Source: Baylisascaris procyonis
Lineage: Eukaryota; Nematoda; Chromadorea; Rhabditida; Ascarididae
NCBI GenBank assembly: GCA_037389465.1
Contig: JAZARR010000179.1
Span: forward strand, 3,258,501 to 3,322,500
Length of the DNA stretch: 64,000 nucleotides
Direction: 5' to 3'
Within the stretch, counting starts at the first letter, position 1; every line of letters begins with the position of its first letter. Below are positions 53,672 through 64,000 of the stretch, one piece after another. The translations under genes were made by a program, and so were the position numbers. The notes under the pieces were generated by a model. The model did no database searches, was not told the origin of the DNA, and worked only from the letters and a program-made list of their open reading frames with translations.

Positions 53672-54964
53672 ATGCAAAACATTATTACAACAATATATAG
53701 CATTATTCAAGATCGTATCTATAAAAAATCGTCGTTTAAAAAAAGAAAATCGTTTCCGAGTGTAGATGAACTATACAAAATTGAACGAGTTAAAATGAGA
53801 GTCGGTAATTGAACATAGGGTATCTACAACAATAGAATGAATTGTTTGAGGCGAATTCCTTTGTGAATGAAACGAAGCGCATATCCAACATATCCCAAGA
53901 GGGGATATGTCACGAGTGTGCAAAATTTGATAAAAAATTGCTTCTTCTCAACGTCTCTCACAAGTCAAATTCAATTACGTTGCCGCTCAACTCTTTCTTC
54001 ACTTTTCTTTCGTGAAGCATCTAAACAACACTGGGAGGAGTTTCGTCACATGACTTCTTAGACGAATCCATGATTCCATCTTCAAATCTAATTGTTTATC
54101 TAAGCGAAACTGTGATCAAATCAGGTTCGCAATAAAAAGAGATTAAAGATAAACAATCTACCTGAGACGTTGACAGACAGTTTTTCTGGTCCTCCGCTCA
54201 TATCAGTCGCCAATATACTAGATCGAAAACAATGAGTACGCATACAGGAAAGGGTAGACCTTGAGGTAAAATATATGAAGATTGGGAAATCCAACTTTCC
54301 CTCATGCCTCATCAGGGATGTAAATTTCAGTGTATCTGCATGTGAAGCCGGTTGTTTTCATAAATGTGTATCCAAATATTCATTGCTCTGGTGGTACTAA
54401 CCGATTGAAAATATCCGTGCGCAAGTATGACATGTTTGTGACTCTCAAAAAATATAGTAGACCAGAAGTTGTCTGGTCAAAATACGATCTGAGTTCGTAT
54501 TTCGACCAGACAACTTTTTGACCAGACAACTTCAACGTTGCGACAAAATTTCCCCGCATTGCATCAGCTCAGATCGATTAAAGAATACGATATGGGTGAA
54601 TGTGGGTTACGGGAGGGCGACACTCTTGACGATTTGATAATAGTTGTTTCTATTATCAATCATGATATTTCCATTTATATTACAACAATTTTTCAACTGT
54701 TATTATTATTGCTTGCAGTAATATTATTGTCGCAATCACTTTTAGTAAGAGTGATATCGTTACTTATTTCGCTAACAGCTATAGACGAATTCATGACCAA
54801 CATAAACAAGTGAAAATCCATCTGTCCGATCATCACGCCGACCCGCCAGATATTAAAGGATTTTTAGCTGTTAAGCAAGGTAAGAGCACTGTATTGGAAT
54901 GTCATCTGAGCCATCGTAACCCTGAAGATTTGCAGATAGTTGTCATAGGAAACGGGTTTGTTGA
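53672..54964 (+). CDS. predicted four-exon protein of 129 residues, unrecognised
   Basis: Exons 53672-53804, 54331-54424, 54746-54879 and 54936-54964 join with matching phases (1, 2, 1) through donors GTAATT, GTATGA, GTAAGA and acceptors AAATTTCAG, CACTTTTAG, GATTTGCAG. The introns are 526, 321 and 56 bases. The predicted protein starts MQNIITTIYSIIQDRIYKKS, has a basic KKRK stretch, then a beta-rich middle (HVKPVVFINVYPNIHCSGG), a His-rich part (KIHLSDHHADPPD) and ends DSCHRKRVC. No domain is recognised and no clear signal peptide is seen. If the last intron is retained, the frame continues through GKSTVLECHLSHRNPEDLQ to 55118, faintly Ig-like. The start is uncertain: the frame is open upstream of 53672 without an acceptor. 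Three consistent phases make chance less likely. Confidence 0.42.
54466..54533. repeat. intronic hairpin with third arm copy
   Basis: Arms 54466-54487 and 54495-54516 pair at 21 of 22 positions around a seven-base loop. A third copy, TTTGACCAGACAACTTC (54517-54533), repeats the right arm directly and matches the left arm perfectly. It lies in the 321-base intron of the predicted gene 53672-54964. Confidence 0.85.
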
Positions 54965-57440
54965 GATATTTCTTCTGTACTTCCCAGAAAATACTGCTCA
55001 TCACGTAATTAATTTACTTCATATTGAATCAGACCTTAATCATTGCTGTTTCAGTAACATCATTCCAATAATATCGCTGCTTAAAATATCTCCACGCCCA
55101 AAATTTTTTAATTCCTAAATTTCTTATGGCAGAGGATAGTCGCTTTCTTGAAATCATGTCATCTCTTTTAATTGATAAAATGATACCGCTGAAAGGTACC
55201 GCTACATATTGTTAAAACATAGAACTCTTTATGGCTCACATATGATAAGAGCGCATTGCTGGAAGATTTTCTTCAAAGAGTAGCGAATAGATTGACTCAA
55301 AATAAAATATAAGATTCTTGTGTAGGATCTCACTTTAAATGCTATATTACCAATCTCAAACACGAAATCTCAAATAGGATTTTCTTTCTGACAGTTGTCT
55401 TGCTGATCGGTATCTTATTGGCGGTACTCTTTTTCGAGCCCACCATCATTAACTTCTCTCCACAAATACCACACCACCCATTTAATTTTTTCTCACACTA
55501 GTCGAAGAAGCAAGAATTGTGCAATGTGGGTGAATACAGATGCTTCTCTTATCATTACTGAGAGAAGACACAGAGGCCGTGAAGGGCGAAAAAGGATGCA
55601 GTGGGAACAACCGCAAGTTGCAAGCTTACTTTGGCACAGCTTCCGCCAGAGCTTAGCGTTCAGATGCATCCGTAGCATATATAGCACATTCGTTTTTCAA
55701 AGCAGCTTTGCAAGATTCTTCGCAGCCCTAGATTCAAATCTCGAATATCCTTCGGTGAACGGTGTTGCGGTCCAAAACATCGAATGGCTTTTGAATATTG
55801 AGTTTGTGACTGTAGGCAAGCTGATCAGCTTCAGAAGCGTTGCGGGAACGCACACGAATTTCAGTGGTGGCCGCAAGCATAGAATATCGGACACTTTTAT
55901 TGTCATAGACAATAAAGATCTGGCAGCATAAGCTCACATACCTTGACGTTTATAAACTTTTCGAGAGGTTTGAAAGTGAAGAATCAGGCTTACTGGTCGA
56001 TAGATAGTGGGATTGCAAGAATCCCCTTTTTCAAAAGTGGGCGCTATCTGTACCACTGTTCACAAATCAGAAGAACATTACATCCCGCACTATGGCATCG
56101 GAAAGAGATAGAGCTTTGTGGTGAAGGGTTTCCTTGGGCAATTTCAGCTTACTATTCGTGTTTTACTATTGGTAGCAATTAGAAGATTCAGTTTGCAAAT
56201 TTTGCCAAAAGCTAGTGCTTTATGAATTGTTTCCGATAGTGCTTTAAAGACCTCAGAGTAGTTCTGCTCTTTCAGCTTAGCATTACTAATACACTGCGTC
56301 GCAACATAAATAGCATTCTTACAACATCACTCATTGGGGCTATCAAAGAATTCTTCAAATTCTCTTACAGTCAGCTTCTCTTTTGCTCCGCCCTAAAAGA
56401 CAATCTAAAACCGCGACTTTCACGCAATGACCTGATCACCCTCGAAACCTGTGTTCAGTAGGCGACTTCGCGTATTACCTGAGTAAGGTTCCCACAAAAC
56501 TGCACACATTTATCGGAGCTCTCTCGTCCTCCCTCCTGTTTGACTCCTATGAGTTAATTTCCCTATTCTGCTGACTTCTTGCATCCATCATCTAATCTCA
56601 TATAGCAGATATTTGACGCGTTTGGTGTTTATTATCAGTGAGCAAGTCGAATCGGAAACGCTCATTCAGCGTGTATGCAAACATAGTGAACATTTTATCC
56701 ACGTAAACAATATTTTTTTGAAATAAAAACGATTATGGCGATAAGAGAAGATATTTAAGAAAAACTGTCGCTTCCTATGACTTCAGTGTCATTTTTCCTC
56801 ATCCTGGAGTTGAGTGGAGTTAGTTTGGAGCATTTTCAGCGTTACAGCTTACACTTAATTTCTGTTTAGCGTACACTGTGCGATGGTCTGTAAAACTTGC
56901 TCAGAATTGCCCTACGCAAACATCCAAACAACAGATTTCCTTAAGTTGAAAGCGCATTGACTACAATAATTGTTCGAAATCAAAAAAATGAAAAGAAAGG
57001 AAATATATTGCCTCTTATACCTGTGATCACTATCGAGAAATTAATAGCAACTGTATTTCTATATTATTAATAATGCATAAGTTTCATGATGGATTGAAAT
57101 CGTATTGCCATCTACCTGTGGAAGCATGTGAAACCTAACCAGTATAATATTATGAAATCAAATCACCATTCTCCCATATTCTAACTTTCTCAGCGTAACT
57201 GTTTCTTTAAGGATTTGACATTGCAAGTTCTTTCTTATCAGCTATAAAATGCCACCAACTTTGGTGAGCATACAGTAATGCCCTTAACGCTCCTCTCAAT
57301 GCCACAATTTGTATCCCTTAATCCAAAGAAGCGCAGAATGCTTTTATAAATGTCAACCAAGACTTTCATGCTGCCAACAACAGCACGCTAGCGAGTGACA
57401 TAAATATACATAATAGCCGAGCAACATCCATATCGCTGCT
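54965..57440. other. no supported gene
   Basis: A 135-codon plus-strand frame at 55524-55931, followed by a 79-codon frame at 55943-56182, sits in somewhat less AT-rich sequence. Neither shows a domain, a signal peptide or flanking splice pairs; the minus strand is also partly open. A decayed repeat is as likely as a gene. Confidence 0.35.
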
Positions 57441-57518
57441 TCAGTCCTCGTCGATTTCTAGCTTAATGCCAACGCACTGATGACAGCCGATGAAAAGCTC
57501 ATCATACGGACAACATTT
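57441..57518 (-). CDS. cysteine-rich terminal exon of an unidentified gene
   Basis: After the acceptor ATTGGGTTTTCAG the minus strand is open in phase 0 for 25 codons to TGA (57441-57443). It encodes KCCPYDELFIGCHQC followed by an acidic tail (VGIKLEIDED). Four cysteines in 15 residues and the acidic end look like the C-terminus of a secreted disulfide-rich protein. A possible preceding micro-exon with phase-0 exit lies near 57662-57689 (acceptor CTCCTATAG, donor GTAGAT; reads FDRYYFLL). Joined, it would put an aromatic Tyr-Tyr segment before the cysteines, a little like the Kunitz protein at 4.4-6.7 kb, but the cysteine spacing does not match. The start of the gene was not found. Confidence 0.4.
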   Translation of the reverse strand, partial: KCCPYDELFIGCHQCVGIKLEIDED

Positions 57519-57910
57519 CTGAAAACCCAATTTCTATTGTTGTTTCATTCCAAGCAGCCTCTGCATTGCGTATTTCACCAGAGGGAAGGACGCTATCATC
57601 TTTTCTTAGCTATAATTGTTATCGACGAGGAGAATCCCTTGTTTTAGTGATCACGCATCTACCAATAGGAAGTAGTAACGATCAAAGGCTATAGGAGAAT
57701 TGAAGAGGCCTAATTAGAGGCTCTAGGTGAAAAACACTAGAGCGTTTACAAAATGCCTCACGATTATATCAAAAACAAAATAATTTAAGATGCATATAAA
57801 TTCTCTATCAGATTTCTGATAACAATATGTTTTATTTGGTTGTAGTTGTTGTCCCATGTATCGCTCACATATAGCCGAATGAAGTCTTTGTTCGAATTAC
57901 GTAGATTGTT

Positions 57911-57928
57911 CCCCCCCCCCCCCCCCCC
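57911..57928. repeat. C18 homopolymer
   Basis: Eighteen consecutive C (18 G on the minus strand) in AT-rich DNA, the longest such run in the window. Confidence 0.9.
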
Positions 57929-60851
57929 AACTTGAAGTCGGCTTGGCTATCGACTATTTTAAGGCTTATCGCAAGATGCATCGAATCTGCTTAAGAAGCG
58001 TCTAACATTCGGGTGATGTGCGGATCCATCAATCATCGCTCAAAACGTTCCCTAACGCCTCCCATTTTGTGCTCTCGTTCATACGTATCAACGAGCACAT
58101 GATTTTGATGAAAGTGCATGGAAAAGCAATCCTTTTTTTTTTTTGAAAAAATTGCACCAAAACTTTGAACATTCTTAACCGTTTTTTTTCCGGTTTGTTA
58201 TTCCTTCAAATGCAATCATAATCTGAAACATTCATGAGTTTTGCGCGAATTTTTTTTTATTGATAAAAAATGCATTTCTCTTCGTTATTAGGTTTAACGA
58301 AATCAACACACTCACTTTCCCCGCTTAAATCAGTTTACAATAATATACAGATTATGCATAAGCTTCACGAATATTTTCCTTTAATCTCTGGAAGAAATTA
58401 TTGCTGGATAATATTATCCTCTTAGCAGATAACCAAATTTCAGCGGTAATAGTAAATATGAGCTTTTAATCGCCAAAGAATTAATATTTATCGTACGCAG
58501 AAAGCTGATACCTCTATTCAAAACGCCAAATAAAGTTTCGACCAAACTCCCGATTCAACCTCAATAACCGGTGGAGCCGTATTAAAGAAGAGCTGGCGTG
58601 ATATGTGCTTTTGAATCGTTTCCGCCTGCCTAAACATTACCAACAAATAAGGAATATGCGAAACGATTAATGCCTCTTATTTTAATTAACATCACTATTC
58701 ATACATAAATCTTTCACAGTAGATGTGCTTTAATCCTGCCTGTCCAATGAGAACTGCATACACAATTCACCAAAACATTCAAATGTTTATTGAAACATTG
58801 AATAAGAGATCAACTTAAAGCGTCCATTTTATATGTTGTATCTCGAAGCTTTAGCTGAAATGACTTTGCGAATGGAAATCATCGTGCAGATGAAAAGCTA
58901 GAAATTCATGCAAACAAGCGTCCTCTTCCTTCAACCCCTTCCCCCTTCCCCTGGCACCAACCCTCTTTCAGCTCACCTATACATATATAGACATCATTAT
59001 GATTGGTTTTTCAGAATGATTTTGTAAAAAGCGTGTAAAAAATAAATAAACGAGAAGGAAACTTATCTAATTACCGGAAAAATATGTAACCGGCCATACG
59101 AATATACACATTGCGCCCATTAATGCTTTGTCTGGTGTATTCCAATAAATGCTGATTTGTTTGTCTGTTATTGGAATAATTTTGGGACAACATTGTTTCA
59201 ATAATAACAATGAAAGTTGAAATATGAACTTTTATCATATCATTAGGTGGTCATATATCACTTTCCTTGTATCGTAACTAGCTTTATCACCCACTTAGTT
59301 AAGCGGATCACTGCATGTGATGGGGTCTCATCGGGATCTGGTTGCTCGAACATCAGAATCCAGATAAAAATTTTTTCATGGTCTCTGAAGTCCATTCTCT
59401 TCAAACGTAACGATTTCCGAAGAGGCCAAAATCGAAGATCTCAGAACAGAAGAAGGTTTTTGTTGGTATATGAGCGCAATTAGCTCAACTTTCAAGCACC
59501 TCTTTAGCGAATCTCTTTTTGACCAGCATTGGCGAAATTTACATGCCATTCGTATGTTTCTGCTGCATTAATCTATACCTTCTCTCTGCCACATTGAGGC
59601 ATGGACGTTTCATAAGTATATGAGTATTTAAGAAACGCAGAGTGCGTTGCAATCCATGAGCAATAACATATGATCGCAAGATTTTCTCACCGCCGATTCA
59701 AAATAACCTTTCTGTTACATTCGCAGATCTGCAAATGACATCTATTCTGAGATGAGATTATAAAGAAATTATTTACTTCTTCAGTGCGTTGTGGCTGATA
59801 TTTGCACAGAATTTCACCATGACTATATTATGTTGTCGTAGGAAATCCGCAGCGAGGTGCAAAACTTTCTCTGAAACAATCTTTCAGGATTACAAAAAAA
59901 AGCAAGTAGAGAAACGTGTCGAAAGAACTGCAACGATAAGAGCTTCTATATATCATTCACTGAATCAGTTAGTCTCAAAAGTTATTATCTCCAAGAAATA
60001 CAAATTTATACCTTCATATTCTAAATTGACCTCAAGCAAATGGCTAAAAAAACATTAAAAAAAGATTCCTATCTACGCGTGACCAAAACATAGTGAAAAT
60101 CCGACTGATTTATAATACTGATAAATTTTCAGCACATTTGAATAATTCCAGTTTTTATCAATTGATGCAAAGTTAAAATATAAACTATGTTAGACACTAC
60201 TATCCACCAAATTTCGCATAATGATGAAAAAGTTGGAGCTATCGGACAGATGAGTGGATATGTATGCATTAACGTGAAGTTGACATAATGAGCTTTTGCA
60301 AAGGAATTTGATGAAAATGAATGAAACTGTAACCGAGTGGGAAAAAAATATTTACATCTTATTAATAATCTGTTTCTCGCACAACCGAAAATTATTCTAG
60401 TCCATGCTCATTCAGAAGTAGGATGTAAAGCCGTTACAAATTTTGTATGTCTGTAAGTACCAATTAGTGCAAAAGTTGGCGACCAGTGGGAAAGAACTGG
60501 AAGAAATTTGACGTAAAAGAAAAGGTTGTGGTTTAGACTGTATTTCTTGAAACACTTGTCATATAGTGTGATCTTCGCTTGAAAAGCGGGGAAGAAGTCA
60601 TTGCATGCCTCATCTTGTGAATATGAAGGACGAACCAGGGTTCTTTAACTCAAATCGAACGCATGTGCTATCGCTTGATGCACAGAATGAGATGGCTTTA
60701 TATCGTGGAGCAAACGCTCCCGGTTAGCTTGGATGCATTAACAGCACCCTTCGGTACTAGATATGATGTATTCCGGACGTGCGGAGACTATAGAAATGCA
60801 TAAATGAAAGTAAAAATATGAAAAGAAACAAATAATAAATTAATAAATGGA

Positions 60852-60899
<48 letters not shown>

Positions 60900-61003
60900 T
60901 ATATATATTTACACCATGTATCGTCGCATACATTGTTTACTAGTTAAGCTGTCCTCTTAATTAACTGCCACTGTAGAATAAAATTAATGACCGTAATTTT
61001 ATG
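57929..61003. other. no well-supported gene
   Basis: At 59780-59900 an acceptor (TTACTTCTTCAG) precedes two alternative open frames on plus. One starts with an ATG (MTILCCRRKSAARC...), the other reads CVVADICTEFHHDY to a GTAGGA donor; neither could be extended. A TA array is at 60853-60910. Confidence 0.35.
60853..60910. repeat. TA microsatellite
   Basis: A (TA)n array of about 40 bases followed by an A-rich interruption and a second short TA block. Confidence 0.9.
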
Positions 61004-61055
61004 AATCTGGTATGCGAGCTCGCATAACGACTACATAATTCTTGCATACCAGATT
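61004..61055. repeat. nested inverted repeats
   Basis: AATCTGGTATGC (61004-61015) and its exact complement GCATACCAGATT (61044-61055) flank 28 bases. Overlapping the left arm is a perfect 16-base palindrome, TATGCGAGCTCGCATA (61011-61026). Confidence 0.8.
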
Positions 61056-61135
61056 TTCTGCTTCTTCTCACCTTTGTCGTTCCGCTCGTTTGAATTCAGG
61101 AACCAGGCACTTCCTTAGAAACCATTTGATTTCAG

Positions 61136-61254
61136 GAACTGCAGAACCTGGAATCATGACGTTTCATTGTATTAATTATGTAGGCCAAATAACCGCCTTC
61201 GATGCAATATCATGCGTTATTCCATCACATTCGAAAGAAATTATTAACATCTGA
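61136..61254 (+). CDS. possible terminal exon, unrecognised
   Basis: After the acceptor CATTTGATTTCAG the plus strand is open (entry phase 1) to TGA at 61252-61254, about 38 codons of coding-like composition (TAEPGIMTFHCINYVGQ, then ISCVIPSHSKEIINI). The acceptor motif TTCAGGAAC occurs twice (also near 61096). No upstream exon found; function unknown. Confidence 0.28.
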
Positions 61255-63595
61255 ACATCATAGTCGAAAATGCGTTTATTATATTACAGACACTAATTGT
61301 ATTATAGGTATTGTTGCTGAGAAGTGGGTCCATAATTTAGCCGATGACTCCATAAATATATAAAATTTGGTGGTCATTAAAGCCAAATAAGAATTATAAA
61401 GTGAATTGACAAGGCAGAAATGAAGTTGCGGAAGTATAAAAATATTTCTGGCCAGAGTGTTTGCTTTTTAAATCTCATCGCAAGCAAGTGTCGCAAAGTT
61501 GCTTGTCATGGCCATTAAGACGAAATTATTCGACATATAGGAGGCTACTAAGTCACCATCAATAAAAAAGACTAAATAAATCCAAGATCTTGAATGACGT
61601 AAGTTAGGATAAGCAAGCGACAGATTAAAGATAAGAGTGACGAAGATTTTTGAAGGGAAATAACCGCAAGAGGAAATGCAGGTGATATGACACATAAACG
61701 GTAGAAGGTGAGGAGAGGAAGAAAGGTTGGGGCGGGCTAATGAAGACAATGTCTATCTTTATAATAGTGCTATTGAGACTGCTTTTCGATTTTTTCACCG
61801 CATTTCGGGCGCATTTCACGCCTGTTTCGATATTCAGCTTGTTGAGACCAGTAAGCAGAACTGAAGCTTTTGTAAAAGATCTGCAAAGGCGGCCGGGCAA
61901 ATAAAAATCAGGGAACGTTATTCTGCTGCTTCTTATTAATATTTGGTAATCGGTGAAATTGGCCGGCCACATTATTTATTTGTTTGTTTTTTTATTTATT
62001 TTAACGTTCCGAGGTGGAGAAACATCCAAAATTATGTGAGCATGAAGAGCAAGAAAGAGTAAGACGTTGGCAAAGCTACGATTTAGGCGAACAGACATTA
62101 TCCAAATGTAAATAGCAGCTTCTCTTTATGCCTTTTCAAACATTGATGAATTGCTGCACCTTTTCAACTTTTTTTTTTTTTGCAATCGGTTTTCGATTGC
62201 CAATGCACATAGCCTGGTCGACTTCCTAAGCATAAATTAGGAAAAAAAAAGTATTGTCGCTGTAGAAAATCTCTCTCGTGGGAGCAATAGTAGGACTGAA
62301 TATGCTGCATTTGCCGCATACGAATGACTCCGATCCACAATGGCAGACGTTCATTGGGATTTCAATGAGAACGTTAACTTGAACATTTTGGCAATCTTTT
62401 TTGATGTTCCTTTCAAACCGCGATGCTTATATTATTTCTTACTTTTCAGCTCATTTCACTGCAGCACAACATCGTACAACAATTATGATTAGCGTACAAC
62501 AATTATGTTTTTTATGTGCTTTGATAAATTTGCGTTTGCAATGCCTATTAAGGGGAGATGAGTGACGTTTATGCGTGCATATATATATATATATATATTT
62601 ACATATCCGTCTAACAGATAATATCAGCTTTTGTAGCGCTAAATTTAATGCAACGTAATTAATCAAGTGGGATCCGCATCGAAGTGACTATCCACCTCAA
62701 TAGGATTCTGTGAACTTCCCGATTCATTCCCAGACTTTAAAGGGATTTATGGACATTCATGGAGTGCCTAAAATATAAAATCGATGGGTGTTTTGCAATC
62801 TATGGTGTCGTAAAATATCCTGAAAAGTAGAAATTTATTAGTTGATTTGTAAGGACGTTCATTTCGTTGATAATATGAATGGATACGTCTTGTTGGTAGT
62901 TTATGAAACCTTTTTTTTTTGTAATAAGTAACGTTGTAAAAGGCGTATAGCAAAAATTATTTGTCACACTTTTTTAAATTATGCGACTTTCAAAATTTTC
63001 ACTCATAAAGACAAAAAATCATGCCGGTGTCTATATCTATAGTTATAAGTGCAATGATCTTTCATATATGTTGAGGAATTTATTTGCCTCTTGGTGCACT
63101 ATGACAATTTCTTCTTCAGTTTTTCGATTTTTTCCTCCTTTTACCTCGTTTGTTTTTTTTTTTATAAGAGCCGACCTCTGCCTCCTTATATGCTGTCGGC
63201 TATCATATCAAAATTAAGTGGCAAAGATCTCTTAGATAAAAAACTGTGGAACGAAAATCGGTTATAATTTCGAGGAAAAGCTTCAGTGAACAAGAACGAT
63301 TACGATAGAGCCATAATCTCCGGAACAATTTAGTGATCTATGCCGATTGCTGAATATGCAGTCATAGATTTTTTGCATTGCGCAATATTATCCATCGAGG
63401 AACATTTTAGTAAAGCAAGCGGCTAAAGCAATGATTTAGCGTTGAAGGAGGGAGGAGTTCTTTCGAGAGGGGCGTGTTTTCGTCGACTGCAAAGGGTATA
63501 CGAAACCCCTCACTTTAATTGTCGAATCCCTTGCGAGCGAATTTCATTGTCGCTAATTCTCCGCTGTGTATAGTTTTACGCTTTGATTCTCAACT
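61255..63595. other. no supported gene
   Basis: AT-rich sequence with a short TA array at 62579-62599 and a 20-base tandem duplication (CGTACAACAATTATG at 62473 and 62493). The 115-codon minus frame at 61625-61972 is not supported by splice sites or a domain. Confidence 0.35.
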
Positions 63596-63773
63596 ATGAT
63601 GATCGAATTTTCGAAATATTTCATTCTATCGTTTATAATCATTACTATTCACTATTGGTATTTTTTAAGAGTTGCTTCAGGTACCTATATATTAGTATGG
63701 CTATACCTTGAAAGCCTAGGTTACACTTATATTTCCCGCAGCCATAACCTCTGCCAATTTATATTACGGTTAA
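63596..63773 (+). CDS. possible small spliced secreted peptide
   Basis: ATG at 63596 opens a strongly hydrophobic N-terminus (MMIEFSKYFILSFIIITIHY) that could be a signal peptide, reaching a GTACCT donor at 63681. A 61-base intron ends in TATATTTCCCGCAG. The second exon (from 63742, phase 1) reads AITSANLYYG then stop. The unspliced frame also remains open to 63874, so this may be a chance hydrophobic frame. Confidence 0.2.
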
Positions 63774-64000
63774 TGGCACTTGATAGCGCTCTATACCTAT
63801 CATTATGGCGCCATTATTCTGAACTAGCATCACTCAGCATTGATAAATGCACATACATATTGCAAATACTGTAAACAATAGCCATCGGTATCACCACTAT
63901 TTGCTCACTACTACTACCACAGTTTTAGCAGCGTCGCAAATATAATAATTACCGGTACTAATAAGCGATCGGCGTTAAATGTATAGCATTACGAACAGAG

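Noticed and set aside
53610..53703. Minus-strand signal-peptide-like exon (hydrophobic start, Cys pair, GTAAGG donor)
   Set aside because: It overlaps in antisense the first exon of the plus-strand gene at 53672-54964, which has a longer consistent exon chain; no in-phase minus exon follows.
54162..54217. Minus-strand exon-like segment reading ILATDMSGGPEKLSVNVS before a GTAGAT donor
   Set aside because: It lies within an intron of the plus-strand gene, has a weak acceptor, and no downstream minus exon fits.
54810..55118. Continuous frame GKSTVLECHLS... as an Ig-like domain
   Set aside because: The similarity is weak, and a strong GTAAGA donor with a 56-base intron ending GATTTGCAG gives a more typical nematode structure; kept as an alternative only.
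55524..55931. 135-codon plus-strand frame
   Set aside because: No domain, opposite strand equally open, no splice pairs; kept only as part of a non-coding note.

Overview
This AT-rich eukaryotic window looks like nematode chromosomal DNA. Introns are bounded by GTAAGT-type donors and TTTCAG-type acceptors. Several acceptors sit only 3-4 bases upstream of an ATG, the usual arrangement of spliced-leader trans-splice sites. Exons are short and separated by long, repeat-bearing DNA. The protein families (secreted Kunitz/lustrin-type protein, N-myristoylated neuronal-type globin, secreted neuropeptide precursor) fit a nematode; a clade V (rhabditid/strongylid-type) species is only an inference. 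There are no bacterial operons, IS elements or CRISPR arrays. Most open frames of 60-140 codons here are chance frames; I built genes from splice sites and matching intron phases.

Layout. (1) 78-140, minus: one probable internal exon of a gene running off the left edge. (2) 4426-6740, minus: a secreted cysteine-rich protein with signal peptide, divergent Kunitz-like domain and lustrin-type cysteine motif. (3) 6741-16397: mostly non-coding, with a possible Cys-rich exon near 8.65 kb, a GC-richer block at 12.4-13.4 kb and small repeats. (4) 16398-18868, plus: a two-exon, 81-residue neuropeptide precursor ending in an allatostatin-C/somatostatin-like peptide bracketed by dibasic sites. (5) 22164-27777, minus: a five-exon globin of about 288 residues with an N-myristoylation motif and, apparently, tyrosine in place of the proximal histidine. 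(6) 27778-53671: gene-poor, with long TA arrays, G/C homopolymers, hairpins and a few weak exon candidates. (7) 53672-54964, plus: a four-exon, 129-residue predicted protein I do not recognise, carrying an intronic hairpin with a third arm copy. (8) 54965-64000: mostly non-coding, with a convincing cysteine-rich terminal exon (57441-57518, minus) and weaker candidates.

The genes do not form a pathway; they are independent loci, three or four of them probably for secreted or neuronal proteins. The strongest models are the globin and the allatostatin-C-like precursor, because intron phases agree at almost every junction. Gene ends, UTRs and alternative exons cannot be settled without RNA data.
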